From: an uncultured Acetatifactor sp.
GTDB lineage: Bacteria > Bacillota > Clostridia > Lachnospirales > Lachnospiraceae
Assembly (NCBI GenBank): GCA_949840885.1
Contig: CATKYJ010000019.1
Span: forward strand, 1 to 64,000
Length of the DNA: 64,000 nt
Direction of reading: 5' to 3'
The notes beneath the pieces were generated by a model that saw only the letters and a program-made list of their open reading frames with translations, ran no database searches and was not told the DNA's origin. Both the position numbers and the translations under genes were made by a program. This document shows positions 18,269-27,252 of the stretch, piece by piece; the first letter of the stretch is position 1; each line of letters begins with the position of its first letter.

Positions 18269-19192
18269 CCGGGCTTCCACCTCCCTGCGAGACGGCAGTG
18301 ACTCCTGCGCCCCGGCGCGGGTAACGGCGATGCTCGAAGCGCAGATCGCAAATTCCACTGCCTCCTGCTCTGTTCTCCCTTCGGCCAATGCCACGGCTAA
18401 TGCCGCGTTAAAGCAGTCTCCCGCCGCAGTAGTGTCCACGGCCCGCACCTGTTTTGCCGGGAACCAGGCAGCATGCCCTTTCCGAAAGACACCACAGCCT
18501 TTTTCTCCCAGCGTCACGATCACGGTTCCCACCCCTTTCTCCAGGAGCCTGCGCGCTCCTTCCTGTATGGCCTGTCCGTCCCAGGTGCCGCCCGAAAATT
18601 CTCCCTCCATGCCACACAGCTTCATCAGTTCCGTTTCGTTGGGCGTCAGATAGTCCAGTCCCCGGTAAATCTCATCCGGAATATGCTCCGGCGCGGGAGC
18701 AGGGTTTAAAATCACTTTTCCGTGGACAGCCCTGGCATCCAGAATCGCCCTGTACAGCGCCTTTTGAGGAATTTCCATCTGAACCAAGACAATACCGGCG
18801 GATCGGATGACTTCCCTTTTGCTTTTTATGTAATCCTCATCGCAGGAAAGGTTCGCCCCCTGGCTGACCACAATACAGTTGCCTCCGTTTTCCTCCACAC
18901 AGATAAAAGCGCTCCCCGTGGAGATGGTCCTGTCGGTTTTGATATCGGAAACATCCACTCCCGCCTCTCTTAGCGCCTGGGTATGCTTCCTCCCGAAGTC
19001 ATCATCGCCCACACAGCCCAGCATCCTGACCTTTCCTCCCAGCCGTGCGGCTGCCATTGCCTGATTCGCCCCTTTGCCTCCAAGACCAAAGGAAAGATTC
19101 CTCGCAAGGATGGTCTCTCCGGTCTTCGGCAGTTCTTTCACCCTGATTGTCATATCTACGTTCATGCTTCCGATCACAAGGATATCACCCAT
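18227..19192 (-). CDS. rbsK: Ribokinase (PfkB family)
   Basis: 'VIGSMNVDMTIRV', 'GGKGANQAMAAARLG', 'ILNPAPA', 'DTTAAGDCFNAALAVAL'; start at MGDILVIG with upstream GGGAG; ORF track start 19258 over-extended. Confidence 0.92.
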   Translation of the reverse strand: MGDILVIGSMNVDMTIRVKELPKTGETILARNLSFGLGGKGANQAMAAARLGGKVRMLGCVGDDDFGRKHTQALREAGVDVSDIKTDRTISTGSAFICVEENGGNCIVVSQGANLSCDEDYIKSKREVIRSAGIVLVQMEIPQKALYRAILDARAVHGKVILNPAPAPEHIPDEIYRGLDYLTPNETELMKLCGMEGEFSGGTWDGQAIQEGARRLLEKGVGTVIVTLGEKGCGVFRKGHAAWFPAKQVRAVDTTAAGDCFNAALAVALAEGRTEQEAVEFAICASSIAVTRAGAQESLPSRREVEAREGTLPFRAMAQRY

Positions 19193-19322
19193 TGCATTAC
19201 TCCCTTTCGCGCCGGGGCGGCCGCCGGCGGCTTGCCATTGTTCCGTAAGCCGAAACAAGAAACGGAAACGGCTTTCGTCACAATGTTATGATAAATTAGT
19301 TTCGTAAAATATTTTACTTACT

Positions 19323-19381
19323 TGATTTTTTCACATAAATAGTGTAAAGTCAATATTAAATATACAACATGCACAAGAAAG
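19323..19381. promoter_or_regulatory. Shared promoter/operator element, copy 1
   Basis: TGATTTTTTCACATAAATAGTGTAAAGTCAATATTAAATATACAACATGCACAAGAAAG; 57/59 identical to 23164-23222. Confidence 0.85.
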
Positions 19382-19418
19382 TATTTTCTTAACAATTTTT
19401 CCTATACTTTCTTGTGCA
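19370..19418. promoter_or_regulatory. Operator-like dyad upstream of the LacI-kinase fusion
   Basis: Perfect 14-bp inverted repeat TGCACAAGAAAGTA-N21-TACTTTCTTGTGCA. Confidence 0.75.
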
Positions 19419-19451
19419 GAAACAGCAAGCATAAGGAGGCAAAGAACTATT

Positions 19452-21356
19452 ATGACCATCAACGAAATCGCCCGACTGGCAGACGTGTCTATTTCCACTG
19501 TGTCCAAAATCATGAACCACAAAGATCAGAACATCACTGCCGGGACCCGGGAAAAAGTATTGCAGATTGCAAAAGAATACAACTATGTCCCCTATGCTTC
19601 TGCCCGCAGCGCGTCTGTTTCCAAGACCTTTCTGCTGGGTGTGCTCATACCGGACTTCTCCCAATGCGGGAGGCTGCTGGAAGGAATTCTGGACAGGGCC
19701 GCGAGACAGGGCTACCGCGTCATACCTTGCAGCAGCCAGGGCGATGCGGAAACCGAACTCAAGCATATCTCCGCCCTGTGCAGGGCAAAGGTGGACGGCG
19801 TGATCTGGGAGCCCGTGTGCACGGAAAGTCTTTCCCGACAAAGGTATTTTGAGGAAGAAAGCATCTGTGTCACCAGGCTTTGTGCAGGGACAAAGGACTG
19901 CTTTTTCATGGACTACAATACTATAGTCTTTCGTGGCGCAGAAGAACTCATCCGGCTAAAGCACACGCAGTTTTCTCTGTTGGCAAATTCTCTAAATCCT
20001 GCCGATGCCCTGGCCGGCTTCCGCTCCGCCCTCTTCAGCCACCAGATCCCCTTTGATCCCGACCGGATCCTTGGGCAGGATTCCCGGGACTGGATCCCAA
20101 AAATAAAGTCCCTGGGGCTCACAGGCGCCATCTGCACGGATTATCGTGACGCCCTGGAGCTGCTGGCACTGTTAAAGCAGTATCAGTATCAGGTGCCCGG
20201 CGATTTTTCCGTCCTGGCGGTCACGGACGACAGGACGGCTCCGGTGCTGGCCGGATGCGTATCCACGCTTGCAGTCCCCTTTTATTCGTTTGGGATGCAT
20301 CTGTGCGCCCATCTGTTGGGCCAGTGCGAACAGCACATCGCGCAGTATGTCCCTTTCGTCCCCGACTGCAGTCCGGACTCTTCCCTGACGCTGGACGTAC
20401 CGCCCAGCGTAAAGCTTCCCCATATCATTGTAGTTGGCAGCCTCAACATTGACACCACTCTGAACATCGGACGGCTCCCAAAGCCTGGGGAGACCATTAC
20501 CGCCCGCCAGACCATCACCCCCGGCGGAAAGGGCACCAATCAGGCCGTAGGCGTGGCCAAACTCAACCACAAGGTCACTCTGCTGGGAAATGTGGGAAAC
20601 GATCTGGAAACAGGACTGATCTATTCCTGCTTAAAAGAATACGGCATCGACATCACGGGCATCCAGAAAGATAAGTCCGCCGATACCGGAAGAGCCTACA
20701 TTCAGGTACAGGACAGCGGGGAGTCCACAATCACGCTGCTCACCGGGGCAAACGGCACGCTGACGGCCAGAACCGTGGAGGAGAACAGCCATCTGTTCTC
20801 CCATTGCGCCTACTGTCTGCTGCAGACCGAAGTAGCGGTAGAAGCCATTGAGGCGGCGGCTGCCATTGCCCACCGCCATGGCGTAAAGACGATCCTGAAG
20901 CCCTCCTCCGTCTCCCGCTTAAGCGATGGGCTGCTGCGGAACACGGACATCTTCCTGCCTAACAGGGCGGAGATGGCAATCATATGCAATGAGGCTCCGG
21001 CCTTTTCTTCAGAGGCATTGAACCGACAGGCAGACCGCATCCTGGAAAAAGGCGCCGGCGCCGTCATCATCACGCTGGGAGAGGACGGATGCTTTTTAAA
21101 GGATGCGGCTCACTCCATGCTCTTTCCGGCAGCGGATTTCGCCCCCATGGACAAAACCGGCGGCAGCGATGCCTTTATCAGCGCCCTGGCCTCCTATCTT
21201 CTGTACGGCTATGGTCTCCATGCCGCGATCCGCATTGCCCACTGCGCCGCCGGCTTTTGCATCTCCAGGCAGGGCATTGTCCCCGCTCTGATCGATCAGA
21301 CATCGCTGGAGAAGTATATCCACAATACCTGCCCGGAACTGCTGGAAAAAAAGTAA
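19452..21356 (+). CDS. LacI-family transcriptional regulator fused to a PfkB/ribokinase-like domain
   Basis: N-terminal HTH 'MTINEIARLADVSISTVSKIMNHKDQNITAGTREKVLQIAKEYNYVPYASARS'; from about residue 327 'PHIIVVGSLNIDTTLNIGRLPKPGETITARQTITPGGKGTNQAVGVAKL... DKTGGSDAFISAL'. Confidence 0.92.
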   Translation: MTINEIARLADVSISTVSKIMNHKDQNITAGTREKVLQIAKEYNYVPYASARSASVSKTFLLGVLIPDFSQCGRLLEGILDRAARQGYRVIPCSSQGDAETELKHISALCRAKVDGVIWEPVCTESLSRQRYFEEESICVTRLCAGTKDCFFMDYNTIVFRGAEELIRLKHTQFSLLANSLNPADALAGFRSALFSHQIPFDPDRILGQDSRDWIPKIKSLGLTGAICTDYRDALELLALLKQYQYQVPGDFSVLAVTDDRTAPVLAGCVSTLAVPFYSFGMHLCAHLLGQCEQHIAQYVPFVPDCSPDSSLTLDVPPSVKLPHIIVVGSLNIDTTLNIGRLPKPGETITARQTITPGGKGTNQAVGVAKLNHKVTLLGNVGNDLETGLIYSCLKEYGIDITGIQKDKSADTGRAYIQVQDSGESTITLLTGANGTLTARTVEENSHLFSHCAYCLLQTEVAVEAIEAAAAIAHRHGVKTILKPSSVSRLSDGLLRNTDIFLPNRAEMAIICNEAPAFSSEALNRQADRILEKGAGAVIITLGEDGCFLKDAAHSMLFPAADFAPMDKTGGSDAFISALASYLLYGYGLHAAIRIAHCAAGFCISRQGIVPALIDQTSLEKYIHNTCPELLEKK

Positions 21357-21384
21357 GCCCGGAGGCCGGAACTTATCCGCCTCT

Positions 21385-23115
21385 TTACGTATCCTGCATG
21401 CAGGAAAGCCATGTCACATACCGGCTCCCGGTCCCGCCCAGATGGCAAAAGTCGCAGAGCGTAATGCCGTCAGAGAGCCTGATATAGGTCCGGTCTCCAT
21501 CGGTAAGGGACGGCGTCTTCACAATTTCCGCACAGGAAAGCGGCGGAAGCTTCGTGATGTCATGCCCGCGGCACAGGGATGTATCGCACCCGAAAAGCAA
21601 AGGCCCCCTCAGTACGCTTACCTTGTCGGCATACTCCCCGCCGCCCTGCTCGAACCGAGTGGAAAAATCGAATTCCAGCCGAATCCGGCAGCTTCCCTGG
21701 CAGGAAAACCGGTAATATTCCCCTGCCACGGCAGCACGCTCCTCTTCGTCCACAAAAAGTCTGGTCCTCTTTGACCATTCCGGAATGCGCAGCCACACCT
21801 CCCCGGCATGGCCCCCAATCGTTGCCTCCACCTGGTTCTGGGAGGGATAAAGCCCTTGTACCTCAATCTGCGCGCCGTTTTCCAGGACCACCTTTCCCCG
21901 CTCCCAGGAATTGATGACAAGTGCACCATCATCATTCTGTGCAAAGGCCCACTCGCTGATCATCCCCACGGCCCGGGCGGCGTTTACCGAGCAGCAGTTC
22001 AGTTCCGGAGATCCTGCCCTGCTCTGGAAAACAATCTGTTGGAAATTGGCCACGCGCTCCCCGCACATGGGCGTATTATAGGTAGACCACCTTCCGGTGG
22101 GCGACCAGATCCCCAGACAGGCGTTGTAATGGGAGCGCTCCAGAAAGTCGATGATCCTGCTCTCCCCCGTCAGCTTATACACCTCCACTGCCAGCGCATT
22201 ATAGGCAATGACGCAGCATGTCTCGATTTTTCCGTTTTCGTATGGATTCCCCAAGGCCTGCTCGTAGGTGGAAAATCCTCCCGTATTGTGGACGTCCGTT
22301 CTCAGAATGGAGTCAAAAATCTGTTTACAGGCCCGCAGATAATCCTCTTTTCCGGTAGCCCGGTACATTTCCGCAAACCCCATAATGGTGTGCAGGCTCT
22401 CCCACCTGGGCTTCGGGCATTGGTAGAACTCCCGTCCGGCCAGCGCATGCTCCAGATAATTTCCCGCGTTGGGGTCCGCAATGTCCCGCTCCAGCTCCAG
22501 CGCAAAGTCCAGGTATTCCTTTTTCCCGGTCTGGTTGTAGAGCAAAGCGAACCCATGGTAAGGAGCCAGATTCATCTCCGTGCAGCCGATCTCCACCATT
22601 CTCGCATTTCCGGTTTGGGGATTGTAAAATTTCTTTCTGAAAAGTGCAGCCATCTTTTCCACGCATGCCATGTATTCTGCTTTTTTGGTCTCTCCATACC
22701 AGAGCAGAAGTCCGAACATGGCATGGTAATGCGCCCATGCATCCCATGTCTTGCCGTTTTCTCCGGGTTCCTGGGAGAATGCCCCGCTCAGGCGGCACTC
22801 CCTGCTGTATACTCCCAGATACCCGTCCTCGTCCTGCGCCGTGACAAACTCGTCCAGGAAACGGATCATATACTGATATAAATCCTGATCTCTTGTCAGG
22901 CAGTAAATGTAGTATGCCCCTGTGACATACTTGCCGGCAAACTCTCCCGACCAGGGAAGCAGGTCACGGTACGGCTTCTCATCCCGCTCAAAAAACATGT
23001 CCAGAATTGCGGGATTGGTCTCCCGCAGTCCCAGCAGCCAGTTCTTGGTAATGGCTCCGGCCAGCTTCCCGGTCATGCCGGAAAGCGCGCTCTTAGTGAT
23101 TCCTATTGGTTTCAT
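21385..23115 (-). CDS. GH127/DUF1680-like glycoside hydrolase (beta-L-arabinofuranosidase-like)
   Basis: (alpha/alpha)6-barrel-like sequence with 'ETCCVIAYNALAVEVYKLTG' and 'SPELNCCSVNAARAVGMI' Cys motifs; AGGAGAGGG RBS before MKPIGITKS; ORF track start 23175 runs into the promoter element. Confidence 0.82.
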   Translation of the reverse strand: MKPIGITKSALSGMTGKLAGAITKNWLLGLRETNPAILDMFFERDEKPYRDLLPWSGEFAGKYVTGAYYIYCLTRDQDLYQYMIRFLDEFVTAQDEDGYLGVYSRECRLSGAFSQEPGENGKTWDAWAHYHAMFGLLLWYGETKKAEYMACVEKMAALFRKKFYNPQTGNARMVEIGCTEMNLAPYHGFALLYNQTGKKEYLDFALELERDIADPNAGNYLEHALAGREFYQCPKPRWESLHTIMGFAEMYRATGKEDYLRACKQIFDSILRTDVHNTGGFSTYEQALGNPYENGKIETCCVIAYNALAVEVYKLTGESRIIDFLERSHYNACLGIWSPTGRWSTYNTPMCGERVANFQQIVFQSRAGSPELNCCSVNAARAVGMISEWAFAQNDDGALVINSWERGKVVLENGAQIEVQGLYPSQNQVEATIGGHAGEVWLRIPEWSKRTRLFVDEEERAAVAGEYYRFSCQGSCRIRLEFDFSTRFEQGGGEYADKVSVLRGPLLFGCDTSLCRGHDITKLPPLSCAEIVKTPSLTDGDRTYIRLSDGITLCDFCHLGGTGSRYVTWLSCMQDT

Positions 23116-23163
23116 ATTCTGCCCTCTCCTTATCTTTCTGCCGCTTATCGTACCGGCTATACC

Positions 23164-23222
23164 TGATTTTTTCACATAAATAGTGTAAAGTCAATACTAA
23201 ATATACAATATGCACAAGAAAG
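23164..23222. promoter_or_regulatory. Shared promoter/operator element, copy 2
   Basis: TGATTTTTTCACATAAATAGTGTAAAGTCAATACTAAATATACAATATGCACAAGAAAG. Confidence 0.85.
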
Positions 23223-23256
23223 CGTAAGCCCACAGCAGTTCTTCTCTTTCGCACAG

Positions 23257-23297
23257 AAAAAAGACAGGGCACCTTTCATCATCAGGTTCCCTGTCAA
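23257..23297 (-). terminator. Rho-independent terminator after the 34-aa ORF
   Basis: Minus strand GACAGGGAACC-tgatgatgaaa-GGTGCCCTGTCTTTTTT. Confidence 0.85.
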
Positions 23298-23321
23298 CAG
23301 TATCACACCGGGAGAGATATG

Positions 23322-23426
23322 TCAGTCCTCCAGATACTCCCTGTAATCCGCCTCGCTGGCAAACAGAACGTATCTGCCGTCCACCAGTCCCATGTAGCCG
23401 TCCGCTGTATTGTATCCTTTCATCAT
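23322..23426 (-). CDS. 34-aa microprotein MMKGYNTADGYMGLVDGRYVLFASEADYREYLED (absent from ORF track)
   Basis: ATG ATG ... TGA translated by eye; AGGAGGTAAT RBS directly upstream; terminator directly downstream. Confidence 0.75.
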   Translation of the reverse strand: MMKGYNTADGYMGLVDGRYVLFASEADYREYLED

Positions 23427-23570
23427 ATTACCTCCTGATCAGTTCTTGTCTGCTGTTCTGAACAAAAGGTAACATTTTTTGAGGGTCATAAAACTCCCTC
23501 AAAGTTCCGAAATACGAATTTTGCTCCCTATGCGGCCTTGTTTCACGCCTGCCGCCGGCCCCAACGTTTT

Positions 23571-26500
23571 TTACCCCACTGTCTCCGGCACGTCCTCCAG
23601 AAAAACTTCCGCGTCTTTCAGGAAATCCTCAGTCCACGCCATCAAAAACTCCGCATCCTTTTCCATCAGCCCCGTCTTTTTATATTTATAGGCAAAGGAG
23701 GGCTTCCCATAGGCCGTAAAGGTCAGGCTTGGCCCATACTTGCGCAGGATCACCGGAATTTTCGCCGGGTTCACCTCCGCGTCCGGGCGGAAGAGGAACG
23801 TTATCTTCTCATTTTTCCCCTTGACATCCGTCATGTACAGCTTATGGGCGGCCACCCGGATCAGGGCGATGCGCAGCAGATTGTCCACAGACTTCGGGAT
23901 CTCCCCGAAGCGGTCCAGCAGTTCGTCCCGCATGTCGTCCCGCTCCTTTCCGTTCTCAATGCCCGCGATCCGCTTGTAGATGTCCAGTTTCTGCACCTCA
24001 TTGACGATATAGGTGGGCGGGATAAACGCGTCCACGTCCAGGTCGATGACCGTGGCGAAATCCTGGGCCACCTTACCTCCCTTTAGGCCCTGGACGGCTT
24101 CATTGAGCATCTTGCAGTACAGATCGTACCCCACGGCCTCCATATGCCCGTGCTGGCGCACCCCCAGGAGGTTTCCCGCCCCCCGGATCTCTAAGTCCCG
24201 CATGGCGATCTTGAAGCCGCTGCCTAAGTCGGTGAATTCCCGGATGGCGGAAAGGCGCTTCTCCGCCACTTCTTTCAGCATCTTGTCCCGCCTGTACATC
24301 AAAAAGGCATAGGCGGTGCGATTGGAGCGGCCCACCCGGCCCCTGAGCTGGTAGAGCTGGGACAGGCCTAAGTTGTCGGAATCGTGGATGATCATGGTGT
24401 TTACATTGGAGATGTCCAGTCCGGTCTCTATGATGGTGGTGGACACCAGCACGTCGATCTCCCCGCCTATAAAGTCAAACATGATCTTCTCCAGGTCGTT
24501 TTCTTTCATCTGGCCGTGGGCGTAGGATACGGTGGCATCGGGCAGCAGCGCCGCCAGTCCGGCAGTGACGTCCGCAATGTTGTTCACCCTGTTGTACACA
24601 TAGTATACCTGCCCGCCCCTGGCCAGTTCTCTGGAGATGGCTTCCCGCACCAGCTCCTCGTTGTACTCGCAGACAAAAGTCTGGATGGGCTGGCGGTCCC
24701 CCGGAGGCTCCTCCAGCACGCTCATGTCCCGTATGCCGATGAGACTCATGTGCAGCGTCCTGGGGATGGGGGTGGCGGTGAGGGTCAGCACGTCCACATT
24801 TTCCTTTAGCTTCTTTATCTTTTCCTTATGAGTGACGCCGAAGCGCTGCTCCTCGTCTATGATCAGCAGGCCCAGATCCTTGAATTTCACATCCGCCGAC
24901 AAAACCCTGTGGGTGCCGATGACGATGTCCACCAGGCCTTTCTGGAGGTCCGTTATCGTCTTTTTGATCTCCCCGGCGGTGCGGAAGCGGCTCATGAGTT
25001 CTATGCGGATGGGATAGTCTTTCATGCGCTGTACGAAAGTAGTGTGGTGCTGCTGGGCCAGGATGGTGGTGGGCACCAGGTACACCACCTGCTTTCCCTC
25101 CTGGACAGCCTTGAACGCGGCCCGGATGGCGATTTCCGTCTTGCCGTAGCCCACGTCCCCGCAGATGAGCCGGTCCATAATCTTGTGGCTCTCCATGTCC
25201 GCTTTCGTGTCCGCAATGGCCGTCAGCTGATCTTCCGTCTCCTCAAAGGGGAACATCTCCTCAAACTCCCGCTGCCACACCGTGTCCTTTTCATAGGCAT
25301 GGCCTTCGCTCTGCTGGCGCAGGGCATAGAGCTGTACCAGGTCTGTGGCCACCTCGTTTACGGCGCTGCGCACCTTGGTCTTGGTGCGCTCCCATTCCTT
25401 TGAGCCCAGCTTGTTCAGCTTCGGCTTCCTGGCATCGGCGGAGGCATACTTCTGGATCACGTCCAGGCCTGTTGCCAGCACATAGAGATTGCCGCCGTCC
25501 CGGTACTCTATCTTGATGTAGTCCTTGACCACGCCCTCCATCTCCACCTTTTCGATGCCCTGGTAGATCCCTAAGCCGTGGCTTTCGTGAACCACGTAGT
25601 CCCCTACTTTCAGGTCGCCCATATCCTTGATTTTCTGGCCCTCGTAGAGTTTTTTCGCACGCTTCTTCTTTTTCTCTGCGCCGAAGATATCGGTCTCGGA
25701 AAGCACCACGAATTTCAGGAGCGGGTACTCGAAGCCCTTGTCTACATGCCCGTAGTATGTCACCACCTCCCCGGCCTGCACCTCCCGCAGGGGATCCTCC
25801 GTGTAGATGGCGGTGAGCTCCTGATCCCGCAGATCCTCCGCCAGGCGCTTTGCCCGGGTGCGGGAGCCGGACAGCAGCAGGACGCGGTATCCGTTCCTGC
25901 GGAATACTTTCAGGTCTTTCACCAGGGCCTCGAAGCTGTTATTGTAGGGGGCCAGATTCCTGGCGGCCACGTCCAGTTTCCGGTCGGGCTTGAAATAACC
26001 TTTTGTGTCCATGGTGGACAGGGTGACTATGCTGCCCTTTAAGAGATTGGCAGCCACCTGCTCCCCGCTGTAAAGGACATTCATCTGGCCGGGCAGGATA
26101 TACCCTTTCTCCGCGCGCTGCCGCATGCTCTCGGAGAACTCCAGCTCTATGGCAGCCGCCTGTTCCCTGACACGGTTAGGCTCGTCTATGAAATACACCG
26201 GCCCGGCATTGCCCGCAGCCGCGCCCAAGGTACCGCCCGCCGACCTCCCGCCTGCCTCACCCAAAGCGCTGCCTCCGGCCAGCCTGCCGCTCCCCGGCCT
26301 GCCGCCCTCGCCCGCGGCAGAGCCGCCCCTGGCGATCCGCCCCAAAATCTCCGGCAGGGTCATGGTATCCTCATAGAAATACCGGATATACCCCTCCAGG
26401 TTCACCTTAGCCTTGAATTCCAGAAGCTGTTCCTTTAATTCCTTTACCTGGGATGAGATGCGGTGGGCCTCCTCGGTCTGAAAGGCCTCCCGGAAAATTT

Positions 26501-27242
26501 TCTGCTGCTTCGCGCTCTCGGCCTCCAGTTTTTTAAGACCTGCCCGGATGCGTTCCTCCTCCAGCACGAATTCCGAAGCGGGGAAGACGGAAACACCCTC
26601 CAGATTCTCGATGGAGCGCTGGCTTAAGATGTCAAAGCTGCGGATGGACTCCACCTCGTCCCCCCACAGTTCGATGCGGTAAGGGTTCTCCTCAGTCAGG
26701 TCGAAGATGTCGATAATGCCGCCCCGGACGGAGAACTGTCCCTGGCTCTCCACCTGGTAGCTCTTTTCGTAGCCCATGTCCACCAGCCGCCTGCACAGCC
26801 CTCCCTCGTCCAGAGTGCTGCCCTTGTACACATCTATTACATCTCTGTCAGCGTCCCACAGCACCTGGGGGGACATGAGAGCGGCATAGGTGGTGACTAT
26901 TGTCACAGGCTTCCTCTCCATGAGCCTGCGTAGGACTTTGACCCGTTCCTTTACCAGTTGGTTGCCGTGGATGTCCGCCTGGAAGAAGATCAGATCCTTG
27001 GCGGGATACAGCATGACATTCCTGTCGTAAAATTTATATTCCTCAAAGATTTCCTTTGCTTTCAGGTCACTGTAAGTGACGATGACCTTGATTCGAAAGC
27101 CATCGCCCAACCCATAGATCATATGCAGCTTCTGGGAGTCCACGCACCCGGTGAGGGCCGTGACGCCCGCCCCTTTCCGGATAGCCTCCCTGATATTGCC
27201 GTATTCCGCCAGCTCCTGCAGCGGCGCCAGTAATGCCTGCAT
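23571..27242 (-). CDS. mfd: Transcription-repair coupling factor
   Basis: 1223 aa; UvrB-like N-terminus, 'KVGDYVVHESHGLGIYQGIEK' CarD-like RID, 'DRLICGDVGYGKTEIAIRAAFKAV', 'IIDEEQRFGV', 'LTLTATPIPRTLHMS', TRCF C-terminal domain. Confidence 0.97.
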   Translation of the reverse strand: MQALLAPLQELAEYGNIREAIRKGAGVTALTGCVDSQKLHMIYGLGDGFRIKVIVTYSDLKAKEIFEEYKFYDRNVMLYPAKDLIFFQADIHGNQLVKERVKVLRRLMERKPVTIVTTYAALMSPQVLWDADRDVIDVYKGSTLDEGGLCRRLVDMGYEKSYQVESQGQFSVRGGIIDIFDLTEENPYRIELWGDEVESIRSFDILSQRSIENLEGVSVFPASEFVLEEERIRAGLKKLEAESAKQQKIFREAFQTEEAHRISSQVKELKEQLLEFKAKVNLEGYIRYFYEDTMTLPEILGRIARGGSAAGEGGRPGSGRLAGGSALGEAGGRSAGGTLGAAAGNAGPVYFIDEPNRVREQAAAIELEFSESMRQRAEKGYILPGQMNVLYSGEQVAANLLKGSIVTLSTMDTKGYFKPDRKLDVAARNLAPYNNSFEALVKDLKVFRRNGYRVLLLSGSRTRAKRLAEDLRDQELTAIYTEDPLREVQAGEVVTYYGHVDKGFEYPLLKFVVLSETDIFGAEKKKKRAKKLYEGQKIKDMGDLKVGDYVVHESHGLGIYQGIEKVEMEGVVKDYIKIEYRDGGNLYVLATGLDVIQKYASADARKPKLNKLGSKEWERTKTKVRSAVNEVATDLVQLYALRQQSEGHAYEKDTVWQREFEEMFPFEETEDQLTAIADTKADMESHKIMDRLICGDVGYGKTEIAIRAAFKAVQEGKQVVYLVPTTILAQQHHTTFVQRMKDYPIRIELMSRFRTAGEIKKTITDLQKGLVDIVIGTHRVLSADVKFKDLGLLIIDEEQRFGVTHKEKIKKLKENVDVLTLTATPIPRTLHMSLIGIRDMSVLEEPPGDRQPIQTFVCEYNEELVREAISRELARGGQVYYVYNRVNNIADVTAGLAALLPDATVSYAHGQMKENDLEKIMFDFIGGEIDVLVSTTIIETGLDISNVNTMIIHDSDNLGLSQLYQLRGRVGRSNRTAYAFLMYRRDKMLKEVAEKRLSAIREFTDLGSGFKIAMRDLEIRGAGNLLGVRQHGHMEAVGYDLYCKMLNEAVQGLKGGKVAQDFATVIDLDVDAFIPPTYIVNEVQKLDIYKRIAGIENGKERDDMRDELLDRFGEIPKSVDNLLRIALIRVAAHKLYMTDVKGKNEKITFLFRPDAEVNPAKIPVILRKYGPSLTFTAYGKPSFAYKYKKTGLMEKDAEFLMAWTEDFLKDAEVFLEDVPETVG

Positions 27243-27252
27243 TGTTTCCTCC

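Noticed and set aside
19262-19282. cre-like sequence GGAAACGGCTTTCG upstream of rbsK
   Set aside because: Does not match the CcpA consensus at the central CG and flanks closely enough to call.
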